Below, one piece after another: positions 1-11,156 of a DNA stretch of 64,000 nucleotides. This DNA is from Pleurotus djamor (taxonomy: Eukaryota > Basidiomycota > Agaricomycetes > Agaricales > Pleurotaceae): contig JAPEVF010000021.1 in NCBI GenBank assembly GCA_029747585.1, positions 1-64,000 of the forward strand, read 5' to 3'. The position numbers and the translations under genes were made by a program. Positions within the stretch are counted from its first letter, which is position 1. Every line of letters begins with the position of its first letter. The notes beneath the pieces were generated by a model. It worked only from the letters and a program-made list of their open reading frames with translations. It was not told the origin of the DNA and ran no database searches.

Positions 1-375
1 CCCCATTTTAGCGTCCGCCAAGCTGCTAGCGTCCGAAATTTGCCAGGCATCCCACCCCAAGTCGGTTGGTGTCCGCTGAAAATGGCAGGCATTTTGACCC
101 ATTTTGGGCTTCAAATGTCCGTTTCGCGACAGGCCTATCGGCCTGTCGCTGCCCCAAAACGTCCTTTCCCACGCCAGGGTTCTACACCTATTATCCCGGG
201 TCCTGTCCCCATGGAGCACCAGGATGAGGTACAACGTAACTGACCAGGTAAGGATCTCAAAAGATCTATTCAGCCACTGCACCTAGGGATCGAGGGGAGA
301 TCCATATCGTCGAGGCAAGCGCTCACATATATAGATCGAATAAGTGGGTTTGTCACCGCTGCTTCCACTCTTTTC
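1..375. other. Upstream region of the TEA factor gene with a perfect hairpin
   Basis: No gene is supported here. The short open frames have no recognisable content. A perfect inverted repeat with 10-bp arms (GCGACAGGCC / GGCCTGTCGC) and a 4-nt loop lies at 126-149. The rest should hold the promoter and 5' leader of the gene starting at 376. Confidence 0.5.
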
Positions 376-1944
376 ATGCCTCAAAACGACACACAACCTT
401 CCAACGCTCAGTACCTCAAGCGGTCTCTAGATGATCTCTCCCATGATCCCGGTGGTTCCCTCTCCGATGCCGTCCAGAGCGTCGTAACTGGTCGCAAAAC
501 GTGGAAGGCTCTCAAAGGGAAGACTGAAGCTGTCTGGCCATCTTACCTGGAGGCAGCACTGATAAAAGGTGAGCATCGCGTCTTTTAAAAACTTTGCGGA
601 TCAACTAAAAACTTTCTATGCACGGTTCAGCGTTGGAGAGGTACCGACCTGACCCCTCAACAGGCACAAAGCGTCTCGAACGATTTCCTCGCCGCAATCG
701 CTTTATATCGGACTACATCTTTGAAACAACCGGAAAACGACGGACTCCGAAACAAGTGGGTAGTCGCCTACAGCAGATCAAAGAGACCTGCACAGAGCCT
801 TGTGGTAGGTTCCGCTTGCCATGATCCAATTGTCCTCCTTGACCAAGTTCTTTAGTTCTTGGCTTGCTTCGACAACAGTCGTCGCTTCCCGCCGCTCGCC
901 GTATTGATGGGACTTCCCCTCCCAGTCCTACATCTACTGCTAAGTCCGCTCCTTCCCCTACGACAAGTGAACCCGAAGCCATCTCAACATCGATCTCAAC
1001 CTCACCGAGTCCCACCTGTTATGACGCTCCTGATGACGTCCTCGACATTGCCGTACACAATGCGTTCACTTCCCCTCGGGGACGGATTTGCCTGGAATTG
1101 ACACAGGAAACCACTTGGATGCGCGTCAAGTGTGAAAAGCTGTCGCCGCCTTCAGATATCATGTTCAGCATATGTTCACCCGGATCAGATTTCTTCAAGC
1201 CTTCAGTCCCAGACCCGTCTTCGAAGTTCATCAGCACCGTAGACCCTCGAGTCGTCTTTACCCCATCGACTGCCATCAAACCCACTGAATACTACTGCAT
1301 ATTCCATGTTTTTAATGGCGACACTATCATTCACACCGAGGCTACACTCCTTGTTTCGGAGCCACGGGACAACGGTGAACATTGTTACTCTACTCAACTC
1401 GCCCCTCAATACTGGGCCAAGTTGATCAGGTGCAATGGTATGCCGCACCCACTCTTTATTGACTACATGTTGACATAGTTGTCCAGACCTGTCCGACTTC
1501 TCAGTATTGCAAGAGGTCAAACGAGTGGCTATTTCGGATTCGCTGGATGCTACTTTAATCTCACTCAACTACACGCTCTCCCATTACCAGTCAGCACTCG
1601 CCTACCATGCGGCACACACTCATAGTATTCCGATTGCCCAACCCCGACCTACCTATGTTTCCTCCCTCCTCGGTGCCGTCGATGAAGCGTATTCCTGGCC
1701 CAGAGATGTGGGTCGATCGTACAAAGGGTCTGAGGCACAAACATCACCGATTAATACCGTCAAAGACGAAAGTTACTCTCCTCAATCCTCGCTGTCTTAT
1801 ATCGAATCTGGGGTCCGAACCACATACGATTATTCGACCCCATGCCCATGGCCATATCCTATGCACCTAGGATCCAATTCGGCTCATGAGCCTTACGCCT
1901 ATCACCCTTCTCAAACTCAGTTCCATTCATACGTGAATAGGTAG
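376..1944 (+). CDS. TEA/ATTS-domain transcription factor (Tec1/AbaA type)
   Basis: This encodes a sequence-specific DNA-binding regulator of the TEA family, known in fungi from Tec1 and AbaA as controllers of morphogenesis and development. I read four exons: 376-568, 631-804, 856-1437 and 1487-1944, with phases that agree, giving 468 residues. The TEA domain spans about residues 35-115 and is split by the first intron. Its recognition-helix end is clear (RNRFISDYIF, then KQVGSRLQQIKETC). The middle region (exon 3) resembles the conserved ligand or cofactor region of fungal TEA proteins. The C-terminus is rich in Ser, Pro and Tyr. The ATG at 376 fits because it opens directly before the domain. 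The targets cannot be told from sequence. Confidence 0.9.
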
Positions 1945-2210
1945 CTTGACCTACCGTGTTCAAGTCTTCCCTGACTCTTTCCTCCTCTCTCTCCTCATGT
2001 TGTTCGTATAATACTACCTACTGTGATTTCCTAATCCTTCGCTGTGTATAAATTAGATGATCTAGTGAAAACTCGTACTCCAGATATCATATGTAGCTCT
2101 ATAACTTCACCATGTATATACGTACTTACCTGTTACAATACAGCTTGAATTTAATGTAAGAATTCGTTTGAACTCGTGCCCCTGTTGAGGTTCATCCCTA
2201 TTTTTCGTTT

Positions 2211-3108
2211 ATGTTCCTCCGCCCATCATGTCTAGGCAAGCCATATCGTTGGAGCACACCATGCACCAGACAATTGCGTCTTAAATCAAGTCGCGGCTCC
2301 CCCTTCGCGCATCCGGAGTCGACAAGCTTCATCACATCCGCGACTTCGCTTGCACAGTTACCCAAGTTGGATGACCTTCCCGAGGTTCGTTTACCATCTC
2401 GCCACCTTTCTTTTGGGTGAAAAGAGGAAGGATGAAGTTATTTCTAGGTGATCGTGGTTGGACGTGCGAACGTCGGAAAGTCGTCGTTCTTGAACGCTAT
2501 ACTTGGTCGCAATGGTCTCGCCCATGTTAGCAAAAAAGCGGTGAGGCCCCTCAGTAATGATCTCGGACTCGGGTGTGCTGATAATTGTTCTTCTAGGGTC
2601 ACACCCGCGCACTCAACTTCTACCGTGTCGGACTAGAAAAACAACTTGTTGTCGTGGACGCGCCGGGTTACGGGGCAAGAGGAAGACCAGAATGGGGGGG
2701 ACTTGTTCAATGAATACATCAAAACGCGAGCAGAGTACGTGTCTACACAACCTTCTCTTCTTGGGTAGGAGGCTGGAACTGAACATTAACAGGTTACGCA
2801 GAGTTTACATCCTCATCAACGCGAAACACGGTGTAAAAGAGTCTGACCAAGGCATGCTATATCATCTGCACGACTTGTGTCTGGCATCCCATGCCCGCGG
2901 AACACCCTTGACGATACAATCCGTCATCACCAAGGCAGATACATTAGCTGTTGAAGAAATGTCTGAGAGGATAACCGAAATACGACAAGGTATCTTTGAG
3001 GCCGCCCCAACATGCCTACCACCGTTAATCACCTCATGCGCGATGACACCCTCTTTTGGAATCGACGAGGCGAGATCAAATATAGCAAAGTGTTGCGGCC
3101 TAGGATGA
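2211..3108 (+). CDS. EngB/YihA-family GTPase, probably mitochondrial, with a +1 break at a G7 run
   Basis: This is a TRAFAC-class GTPase of the EngB (YihA, human GTPBP8) family; relatives act in ribosome assembly, and the eukaryotic ones are organellar. Exons: 2211-2384, 2448-2540, 2597-2734 and 2793-3108. G1 is GRANVGKSS, G3 is DAPGYG, and the G4 motif TKAD follows LRRVYILINAKHG. The C-terminus (GIDEARSNIAKCCGL) is typical of the family. The first ~55 residues are basic and Ser-rich with few acids, like a mitochondrial presequence. Anomaly: in exon 3 a run of seven G (2694-2700) puts the frame out by one just after GRPEW; six G would keep the frame through to the next splice site. This is either a sequencing error or a real break. 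Confidence 0.85.
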
Positions 3109-3302
3109 TCCGTTGTGGTTTTGATAGATTAATGTTCGAGCTATGAAAAATACTATAGTATGTCTATAATGGATGACTGGACACTGTCGAGACGTTTAGT
3201 TCTCAGCAGACGGAATTGATTTGCCCGACCTACCTCATTAGCCCAATAAAGATTTGAATCATCACCCAGAGAAACGGTACCCATCTAACAGAAAGGCGAG
3301 GG

Positions 3303-3894
3303 TCAGTTCAGGAATTCCCCGACAGAAACTGGGACAAACGTAGACACATTGTACCGTGCAGCAGTGTACAATCCAGCCAAAACATATCCCAGTACGGCCG
3401 AGCCAATGACAGCTGCAGTGACACTGAGAACGATGAAAGCGAACCACACAAGGATGGCGAACGTAAGCCGAGAACGGCGTTCGTTCAACTTGGGAGGCTT
3501 CAATGGTCGGTGTTGCTGCTGCCTCAGAAGGGAAGTGCGATGTGTAGATGGCGACATGGGCGAAAGAGGAGAAAGAGGATAGTAAATCGTTGCATTGTCT
3601 TCTTCAGACACGGATCCAGCATTTCTTGACGGCGGAAATGAGAGATTAAGGAAGGCGTAGAAACCGCAAGCGACGAATATGGGTGTGTAAAGGACCAGAG
3701 TCCATATCAGCGTGAATCTGAATACGTCTAGCAAGTTCAATGTAAGCATATTGCGCCAAGTACGATACAATGACTCTAACTTCACCATTAGCATTGTCCA
3801 GATAAACTGCCCCCACCGGTATCTCATCGCTACCTGGGGCTAACGGAATCTCTCCCGATGGATTATAGAGTGAAGGCCAAGAAGGTTGTGTCAT
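3303..3894 (-). CDS. TMEM170-family integral membrane protein
   Basis: This is a small polytopic membrane protein of the TMEM170 family; animal relatives shape ER sheets and the nuclear envelope. Two exons are read: 3894-3834 and 3727-3303, giving 161 residues. The 106-nt intron restores the join between SLYNPSGEIPLAP and DVFRFTLIWTLVLYTP. Without it, the frame has a stop just before the first membrane segment. Hydrophobic segments lie near residues 22-45, 100-120 and 122-140, with the family-like stretch SAVLGYVLAGLYTAARYN. A Ser/Pro-rich loop separates the first and second. The gene converges with the EngB gene (194 nt between stops). The last few residues are uncertain, since a 45-nt intron near 3330 could give another C-terminus. 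Confidence 0.75.
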
Positions 3895-4438
3895 CGCAAA
3901 TTGCGAGGTGGATAGGGTATGTCGATAGGTTGAGTGAGCTCGCCGATTCTCAGAGAATCATGTCAAGTCAAGCGAGGTACGAGGAGGAGATGGTCATGGT
4001 TCGCGTTCAGGTTTCGTTCTGCACAGCCACTGTAACTTGTTACATGTAAGTAGATATATAGTCCACAAAACAGTCCTTCAGCTGCCATTCCACCGGGGAG
4101 CATTGTATGGAGGGAGACATTAAGTACGCAGCAAAAGCGAGTCAAAAAGGTCCATGCAACGACTAAGAGTTCATAAGTAAGTGCAGAGGAGCAGATGGCA
4201 GGTAATACGAACGAAGAAGAAAGGTGAGTAAATAACTAGCGACCGTAAGAACGATTCCAAATGCCATGTCCTGGAGTTGGAAGGGATGTGGCTACTGATG
4301 CAATGGCAGGATGAAATAATAATCGAGTGTTTTGTAGTCAGACACGAAAAAGAGATGAAAAAAGGAAAGCAGATGGAGAGCAAACATCTATAGGGCGAGA
4401 TCGTACGAAGAGTCAATCAGAGGAGAAAGAAGGGGAGG
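3895..4438. other. Intergenic region
   Basis: It lies between the start of the TMEM170-like gene and the stop of the Zds1 homolog. It should hold the promoter of the first and the 3' UTR of the second. I see no convincing gene or repeat. Confidence 0.5.
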
Positions 4439-7287
4439 TCATTTCCGACGCTGTTGCTGCCATACGGCAAGCGGAACGTCTTCATCCCCCGCACCATTCA
4501 TTTCGCTTGATTTTGGCCGCCTGTGGTTGTTCGGTTGAGGAGCAACAGCATGAGCGCTGACCCCCTTGCGAAGTGGCTTTCCATTTGCTAGTTGCGGAGA
4601 TGGCGATGGTACAGCTGTAGCAGAAAGCGACCGGCCAGGAAGTTTGCCGCCCGACATGCTATCGGAATTCATTCCCCCTACCAGCGATGGCTGGCTATGG
4701 TTATGTGGAGGAGGTGAACGGGACCGTCGTTGAGCAGCGGAGCTAGATGATGACGATGAAGCCATCATCGGAGGCGGCGAAGGTGACGAATGACCTCGTT
4801 GTCGGGTTCCCGAGTTTGTTTGAGCCCACGGCTGGTCGCCATTCGTTACCGACGCTGGGGGCATTGCACCTTGTGGTAACCGTTGAAGCGACTGGTGGCT
4901 ACTGTCAACATTGTAGTAGAACTCGCTCGACTGCTGAGGCTGAGGCTGTATGAGTTTGGGAGGTGCTTGATGCGCTTGTCGATGCCCAGGAGCAGAGCTG
5001 GGTCGCCGATTTGACATCCCACCGTTATTGTAGTTGCCATACTCCTGCTCCATCACCCGGTGCTGCATCTCGTACTGTGGCCCCTTGACAGGCATCTCTG
5101 CTGCCCGCCGCCCGCCGTTTACGATGGCAGGAGGCTTCGTTAGTGGACCTCGCTTCGGGGTTTCCTTCTTTTTCATTTCCATCTCCCTCTCATGCTCCTC
5201 CCTTTCCCTCCGTTCTCTTTCCGCACGTTCTCTTTCCGCGTTCTCCCTCTCTTCCCTCTCCCTCTGCTCCCTCTCATACCTCTCCCGACTCTCTTGTTCG
5301 CTTCCTTCGGGACCGTTAGCATTGGAAGGCTGGGCGCCATTGGGTCCTTGAGGGGCTCCGGGCCCAGCTTGCGCTTTATTGATGACCCCCAGATACCAGA
5401 ACATGAGGTTGCTGATGAGAACCTGTTCATACAGAGGACGCCGTGGATTAGCCAGCTTGATGTGGCTCAATCTGTATATCGCACGTTCCACATGAATGGG
5501 ATACCGTGCATAGACATTACCGCCAGGGACATTCGCAGCCAGGATGGGAGATGGAGAGGTTGGTGCCCGCTTAGACTGCCCAAGCAAACGCTCAGCTGTT
5601 TCGCGACCAGATGAGCTTGAATGCGAGCTAGAGTCGTCTTGCTTTTTCTTAGAGCTGAATAGGTTGCCAAAGAAGCCACTATCTTTCTCCTTTTCTGCCT
5701 TCTCCCGGTCCCTGTCCTTATCCTTATCCTTGTTCTTCTTTCCACTCTTGTCGCTACCCCACTTGAACAAACTGCTCTTCTTGTCCTTGTTACGCTGTGG
5801 GCTAGGAGACATTGAAATGAAGGAAGATGCTGCTGAAGGTGGTGAAGTTTGGACGGAGAGGTTCTCGGATGAATGGGGAGGGGAGGCATCTGGGGGAGAT
5901 GGGGTGGGGGGAGAAGGAGTTCGGGAAGAGTCTGGGTACGATGTTGGCTCGGAGGAAGTTTCGGGAGAAAGAAGTCGCTGTGGCTGGGGGTGATGGATGA
6001 CCGGACCCAGTCCCTCTAATAGGGATGGAGGGGGAGGGGAGTCCGTTTCTGGTAGCTCTGTATGGGTTGGGGTTGGAGGTGAGGTTACTAGGACAGGCGC
6101 AGTATCAATAGCATGGAGTTCCTCTTCATCCCTAGCATAAGCTTCGTAAATCAAGGCTTCTTCACTAAAGGAATCTGGCCGTGTGACGCTTCTTATGCTG
6201 GACGTGGTTTCATTAGAATAACTGCGAGACCGAGACGGAGCTTCGCCAATAGCTTCTAAATGCTCTCCATGATCGCTGCTGGACACATCGTCAGAGGTGC
6301 GCGATTCCTTGGGCAAGGCGGCCGATGCGCTTTGCGACCGAATTGGAGCACCACGACGGGACGAACCAAACCGATGCCCACCGCCATCGCCGGGTAGTCC
6401 AGGTTTACGTATTTTTGTCCGTGCAGCTCGACGCAATATTTGACCCGGCGGTGGCACTATAATTGGAGCATCTGCTTCGTCTGGCATGTCTGGCATGTTA
6501 TCCATCTGTTCCATAGCTGTGTGTTGGGTAATGCAGTGAGGAACAGGGTCGGGGCCGCTCGCAGCGCAGAGGCGGAGGTGTGGTGGATACACATACCTGA
6601 CGGTGAAATGTTGAGGCTCAAACTACGCCTAAGCATAGTTCGAAGCTTTGACGGGTCATCGCTTGTCGTCGCCTCCTCAGCCAACTCCTCCAGTTTCTGC
6701 AGGTCTTTGATGGTAAGCTGCGGCCCGCGATTTACCATTGTCGAGCGATTTCGACTAAGGGGGATGATCTTCTCCTCCGCTTCGACACCATCGTTCTCTG
6801 AAGGTTTGTACTGCCTACTCAGCATGGACCGCTTCCTCGCCAAGCCTGATGAGGTACTCGATGTTGAGAGGGATCTCTCCAATGAGGCATCTGATCCATC
6901 CGCGGGTGGGACTGCTCTTGCATGTTCCTTCAGAAAAGCGCGAAACTCTGCTGGAGCGATTTCCGGATGAAGGCTAGCAGGAACCCAGAAGAGATGAAAA
7001 GGGTCGTCTGTGAGATGAGATTGCGAGGCTGCTGCTATATTGTCTCCCGTGGATCCTGCTGTTTCTGAGCTTGAACTGTGAGACGAGCTTGAGGAATCAT
7101 CGTGGATCAGAGATGGGCTACTGCTTGTATTCGCTGAGGGCGACCAGTAGGTGGTTGTGGGTGAACTTGGCGGGGATTGGTTTGGGAGGTCGGGGTCGAT
7201 GGTCAATGCGCCTGGTGTCGTTGAGCGGCGGCGGATATCCCGCAAAGCTTCTACTTCGCGTTGTATGTCATAGGATGAAGGCTGCAT
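4439..7287 (-). CDS. ZDS1: Zds1/Zds2-family protein (Zds C-terminal domain)
   Basis: Zds proteins regulate PP2A-Cdc55 and so control mitotic entry and exit and cell polarity. Two exons, 7287-6597 and 6516-4439, give about 922 residues. The N-terminal part has the conserved MQPSSYDIQREVEALRDIRR start and, near residue 110, DPFHLFWVPASLHPEIAP. The diagnostic C-terminal domain is at about residues 455-510, with YPIHVERAIYRLSHIKLANP and VLISNLMFWYLG. A long charged Glu/Arg stretch (a likely coiled coil or single helix) and low-complexity Ser/Pro/Gln sequence follow. I chose the ATG at 7287. An in-frame ATG at 7377 would add 30 residues, but they look like translated leader. Confidence 0.85.
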
Positions 7288-7410
7288 TGGAGGACGTGGG
7301 ACGACGAGGGAAGGGGGTGAGATGGAAACTGGGGCGTGCCTGAAGGAATGTGGACAAGACCAAGCTGTGAAATTCAAGGAAATACAATTCGGACCGCTGA
7401 AAGGGCCTTG

Positions 7411-7460
7411 TCGTGGTCGTGGTCGTCGTGGTCGTCAACGTCGTCAGCGTCGTAGTGGTG
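7411..7460. repeat. GTC/GTG trinucleotide-rich low-complexity tract
   Basis: About 50 nt are built mostly of gtcgtg and gtcgtc units, grading into gtcagc. It sits upstream of the ZDS1-like start, so it is probably in that gene's 5' leader or promoter. Confidence 0.7.
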
Positions 7461-7642
7461 GTACGAGAGAGAGAGCGATTCTGGGTGGCAAGGCTTGGAC
7501 CGATGACACAGTGGGAGNAGTCAAAAGGCTGACTCTGGCCGTTGCTCGTGTTCCCTTCAATTTCCTCATTCGTCATGCAATGTCGTTTATTTTATTACTG
7601 CAATATATGATTATCTCTAATATACACCGTATAATTCATTCC

Positions 7643-8011
7643 TCATCGCGAGCCTGCCTGACGAGTCGTCGGGGACGTTGCNTTCAACGCGCTGCTTTCT
7701 CGGCGAAGCTCCTGAATGACCGCCTAAAAACAAGAGTTTATCACCGCAAATGATAGAAATAAAAACATGACTCTACTCACCGCCAAGGCTTCTGGATTCA
7801 CGCCGCTTTCAATCATCCCAATGCACGTTGCTAACGTGTCTTTATCCAGCCCAGTGTTCAGCAGCTGCGACATGTCAAATAAGACTTGAGCACGGCAAAA
7901 TTTCAGCGACACGCGAGTTTAAAGCTTGATCGCAGCGTGAAACATACTGTCAAGCGTCTGCTGCGCCGAGTCCAGGCGTTGAGCATCNTTCGATGTGGTC
8001 GTTGACGACAT
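7643..8011 (-). CDS. mzt1: MOZART1 / mitotic-spindle organizing protein 1 (gamma-tubulin complex subunit)
   Basis: MOZART1 is a tiny subunit that binds GCP proteins and brings or activates gamma-tubulin complexes at microtubule-organizing centres. Three exons, 8011-7948, 7884-7781 and 7723-7643, give 82 residues. The core reads [20 protein letters not shown], then [20 protein letters not shown] and [10 protein letters not shown]. This matches the family along its whole length, including the LNTGLD and GVNPEAL motifs. All splice phases agree. It is divergently arranged with TMA16 (100 nt between start codons). One N lies in codon 8 and one near the C-terminus. It is too short and split for simple ORF finding. 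Confidence 0.92.
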
Positions 8012-8111
8012 GTTTGTTGCCAGATGCCGCGCACGGCGACTGACCCTGCTGAAACTATGACAAGCGCTTGACTGGGCGGCTCTCTCTCCACAACCACGAC
8101 CACAACCATCC
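8012..8111. promoter_or_regulatory. Compact divergent promoter between MZT1 and TMA16
   Basis: Only 100 nt separate the two start codons, so both promoters and both 5' leaders must lie here or overlap the neighbouring gene. No clear TATA box is seen. Confidence 0.6.
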
Positions 8112-8810
8112 ATGGCTCCAGCAAAACCATCGAAAACAACGACGACAAAAGGTCCAAAGCCTGAAAAAGTATGCCATCCATCATCCAGAAAAGCAGGCCA
8201 ATTGGCACGCACAGCCCTCCGAAAAAGCAAAATGGGCAATCTCGCCTCGAAGCGAGTAAAACGAGAAGATAATCAACGTACGGCATCCACTACCTCGATC
8301 TATTCATTTATCAGTACTGATAGAACCTTTGTTACGTAGTGAGCATCTTCAACTTTTTCTACCACGCAATCCCAGACGTGGGTGTCTTGAGTCTGGAAGA
8401 CATGCACGCTGTGGTCCGAGAAGTTTGGTTAACGCGGTTTGATGAAGAGCTCGAGGCAGAGCGGGCTGCTAGACGGAAAGGTCGACCGAAAAGCGTGAAG
8501 GAGCAAAAATTCGAGGAGATGAAGCTAAGGGAGTCGGAGGAATATCGTACTGGTGTCGGCAAGTTCCCAATTCCCTGCAAAAATTCGCTCAACTTATCCT
8601 ACAACAGAAGTACCCGATCTTACACACGAGCCCACAGTAGAGCTATTCCGGCGGTGGGATCAAAAAGAAGTGGCTTTTATCCAGCTACTGCGATTCATAC
8701 GCATATCGAGTTCTAATCCTACGTCGATTGTCGTGTCGCGCCCTGGAAAGCATGCTTCGATCATAGCAGCTGCTCAGGAGGAACAAAATAGAATGGATGT
8801 CGAGACATGA
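8112..8810 (+). CDS. TMA16: TMA16 homolog (60S ribosome biogenesis factor)
   Basis: Tma16 is a nuclear protein that associates with pre-60S particles. Three exons, 8112-8277, 8340-8552 and 8608-8810, give 193 residues. Conserved parts are the N-terminal basic segment (HPSSRKAGQLARTALRKSK), the central IFNFFYHAIPDVGVLSLEDM and the C-terminal EVPDLTHEPTVELFRRWD. Joining the exons restores PDLT and the family's terminal region, which the unspliced frames miss. Length is usual for the family. It shares a short divergent promoter with MZT1. Confidence 0.88.
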
Positions 8811-8871
8811 TATTCATTTACAGCCCATGATCAAGCCGCTAAGCTTCAACGGATGGTANTTTGTATATCAC

Positions 8872-9693
8872 CTATAATTCCAGTCGGTTTTCCTTCTCGT
8901 GGTCACCCGACCAGTTTTCGGTCTCAACCTTCANTGNCGCNTCNTCCGTACTNGGNTGCTTGTAAAGTGCGTGTGCTTGATGATGAGTAACACGAAGGGT
9001 TATCTGCTCTCTGCCGACTCCCCTCTTACAGATAATTACCAGCTGGCTCTNNCAGTCGAAGCGAGCCGNGCTGGGAGTATTCCAATNCTTGACGCTGTCG
9101 CCCAGAANAGGTTTAGATTTCTTCTCNTGAGCCTTGTCTTGGTTGCAGTGTCCTCGAAGCTGGTGGCTCGTCCGAAACGTCTGATGGTCTTTTACNCTAT
9201 CAAGTNCACGGGTAAGNCNCTNTNTNNANNTCGANTAANTGNNGTGTACTCACGTAAAGNGGTACCCAGACACCTTCNNCACCCTCTCCAATATCATTTG
9301 TGCCCGCGCTTTCAGCGATAGACCTTCGTCAGAATCCAGNACATACCATCCNTGAAATCGAAGCACTCCCTTTGAAGCCTCNCACTCCTTTNCGGCGCGT
9401 CGTAACGCGCTGAACATCGCGTCGCCACTCTCATAGATGACTCTGTCTTGATGGGTGAATACAGATACTTCGGTGTCCTCATTCTGATCGCCCTCGCGTC
9501 CATTGCCACCGGAGACTGTCTGNNGCCTAGGAGGCTTTCCCTGGTTCCGATCGCGCTCGCGTTTGCGGTCCGCCCTGGCTTTTCCTTGCTCCCGACATCT
9601 GTCGCACGTCTTGTACCCGCTTGGGATTGGCAAGGGCTTGACGCAGTTTGAACAGTATTTTCGCGGTTTAGGGATCGGGGATGAGCCACACAT
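8872..9693 (-). CDS. Short member of an expanded basidiomycete cysteine-rich family, function unknown
   Basis: I recognise this as resembling a multicopy protein family of Agaricomycete genomes with no known function. Two exons, 9693-9254 and 9196-8872, give about 254 residues. Near residues 10-35 is a zinc-ribbon-like C-x2-C and C-x2-C pair (YCSNCVKPLP, CDRCREQGKARADRKRERD) followed by a basic stretch. The second half has GHCNQDK, a Cys near FD-C-x-SQLVI, and a V-T-H-H-Q-A-H-A-L-Y stretch like the conserved C-terminal block of the family. It ends earlier than the longer members I remember, so it may be truncated. The start at 9693 is the first ATG before the Cys pair. Many N calls make the C-terminal half uncertain. 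Confidence 0.6.
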
Positions 9694-10069
9694 ATCTAGT
9701 CGTGGTTGTGAGGATGGTTTTCGTATATTCAGTGGCCCCAATATCGCGCTCGAAACTTGGGCCCTGCTTGGGCCACACTGACCACTTCGCCGACTCACAT
9801 GATGCTTGTCACTCCTATTTCCTATGGGGAAGGCTCGCAAGGCTGCAATGGAAACGTTTACCCTGCCATCTTACTCATTTGGAATCAAACCTATTCAGAT
9901 TCACAAGGTACGTTTCTATTTGCCACATGAAACGCGATCAGCCTCACAAAAACGATGTACCCAGTGATTCCGAACCCGAACACCACCGCTCTATCCAAGG
10001 TGAACTTCCTGTAAAACGTAAATGCGTATCCGGTCAGTTGTCCTTCTCATCCATCTGAAAGAAAGCAAA
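9694..10069. other. Intergenic region
   Basis: This stretch holds the upstream region of the cysteine-rich gene and the 3' side of the first small MVW gene. No gene is supported in it. Confidence 0.4.
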
Positions 10070-10312
10070 TTATCCCACAAGTGCAGTTTCGAACTTCAAC
10101 ACCGCATCGTCCACGACTATGAAATAGCTCTGGGGATCGGCGGACACCTGGGATACCTTCCCGCCTACATTGAACTTNGCCACCTCCTCGGTTGACCGGT
10201 TCCAGTGGTTTTTCTTCCATGACTCTTTATCACCCGCTTTGATGATCCAGTCCGAGGACGTGCCAATGATGACACTGATGTCGACGCTTGCTTGGTTGCT
10301 GACCCAGACCAT
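10070..10312 (-). CDS. Small MVW-family protein, copy A (intact), function unknown
   Basis: This is an 80-residue protein with no signal peptide and no membrane segment. It starts MVWVSNQASVDISV, has KKNHWNRSTEE in the middle and VGGKVSQVSADPQSYFIVVD near the end. Such ~80-90 residue, Trp-rich, probably beta-rich proteins are frequent in mushroom-forming fungi; I know no function. It is the only fully open copy of a tandem family in this window. A 5'-UTR intron upstream is possible. The conserved promoter module at 10404-10556 lies just upstream on the minus strand. Confidence 0.7.
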   Translation of the reverse strand: MVWVSNQASVDISVIIGTSSDWIIKAGDKESWKKNHWNRSTEEVXKFNVGGKVSQVSADPQSYFIVVDDAVLKFETALVG

Positions 10313-10403
10313 CTTCTGCTCTGTTGGAGTGACATACTATGAGCGAACGCTCAGAAGGGAAGATGAAGGTACTGACGTTTACTTGACTNGATAAAACTTG
10401 GAA

Positions 10404-10556
10404 CCAGGAGGCTGAGGAATAGCTCACATCGACGAGGGCAATTTATATCCAGACTGTAAGTGTTTTCTCTGAGCCTTGTCGACAAGTGAAACAAAAAGAA
10501 CCTCTTCTCGCTCACTTAGCATCCACGTAGCATAATTCTAACACAGGAGTTATAGG
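10404..10556 (-). promoter_or_regulatory. Promoter module A of the small-protein array
   Basis: Plus-strand reading: CCAGGAGGCTGAGG at 10404-10417, a TATA-like tttatatcc at 10442-10450 and the box acacaggagttatagg at 10541-10556. The same order and spacing recur in modules B, C and D. Transcription would run on the minus strand into copy A. Confidence 0.6.
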
Positions 10557-11156
10557 ATGACCGTGCCCTTTTTCTCCATTCTAGAGACGTGGCGACGTAC
10601 CATTAAGTAGGTCATAAGTCGGCCAACCTTGTCTGTCTTCCTTTCACCGTCTTCAGCAGTCTTCAGCAGCCTCACTCATTGGCTCATGATAAACCGGCGC
10701 AGACCTTGCCCGCAAGCTAGACAAGTTCAAGTAACTCGCGACGTAAATATACCCCGCGACATGAGAACATTCCTGCTCTTTGGCACATTGTCTCGGCCGT
10801 CGTCCAGAGAGAGAAGTCCTTCTGAGCTGGGACTGTGCAATTAATCATACATTTGCCGACGGTTTCGACTCCGCAGAACGAATCCGACGACATTCAGCCT
10901 AGGCTGAATGAAATGGTCCTTCTCCTAAACCCCCGCCCCGACCTCCCCGATCCACAATTACACATGCTGGAACAGATTCACTCTTTTTATCCATTCCCTC
11001 GATCCATATGTGCGTTTCATATCTACTACATGAAGCATACACTCAAATTCTTTATAGCAGCTACGAATCCCGCCGCGTTCTCAAGAAGTGATCCTGATTT
11101 GCTGTAAACCAAAGCACTTCATCAGAGCCACCCTTTTCGCTTCACGAACGAAAAAC
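10557..11156. other. Intergenic region within the tandem array
   Basis: This holds sequence upstream of unit A and downstream of unit B. An open frame of 90 codons at 10835-11107 on the plus strand has no recognisable features, and I do not call it a gene. Confidence 0.4.

Noticed and set aside
3262..3302. An extra last exon for the TMEM170-like gene
   Set aside because: A 45-nt intron (donor gtttct, acceptor ttag) could be drawn, but the donor is poor and the added tail matches nothing I know. It is kept only as an alternative.
5034..6970. Plus-strand open frames of 105-176 codons
   Set aside because: They are opposite to the Zds1 homolog, low in complexity (Ser/Leu/Phe runs mirror the Glu/Arg and Ser codons of the real gene) and have no domain.
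10835..11107. A 90-codon plus-strand gene inside the MVW array
   Set aside because: No start context, no recognisable family and no support from the other units, where the matching position has no open frame.
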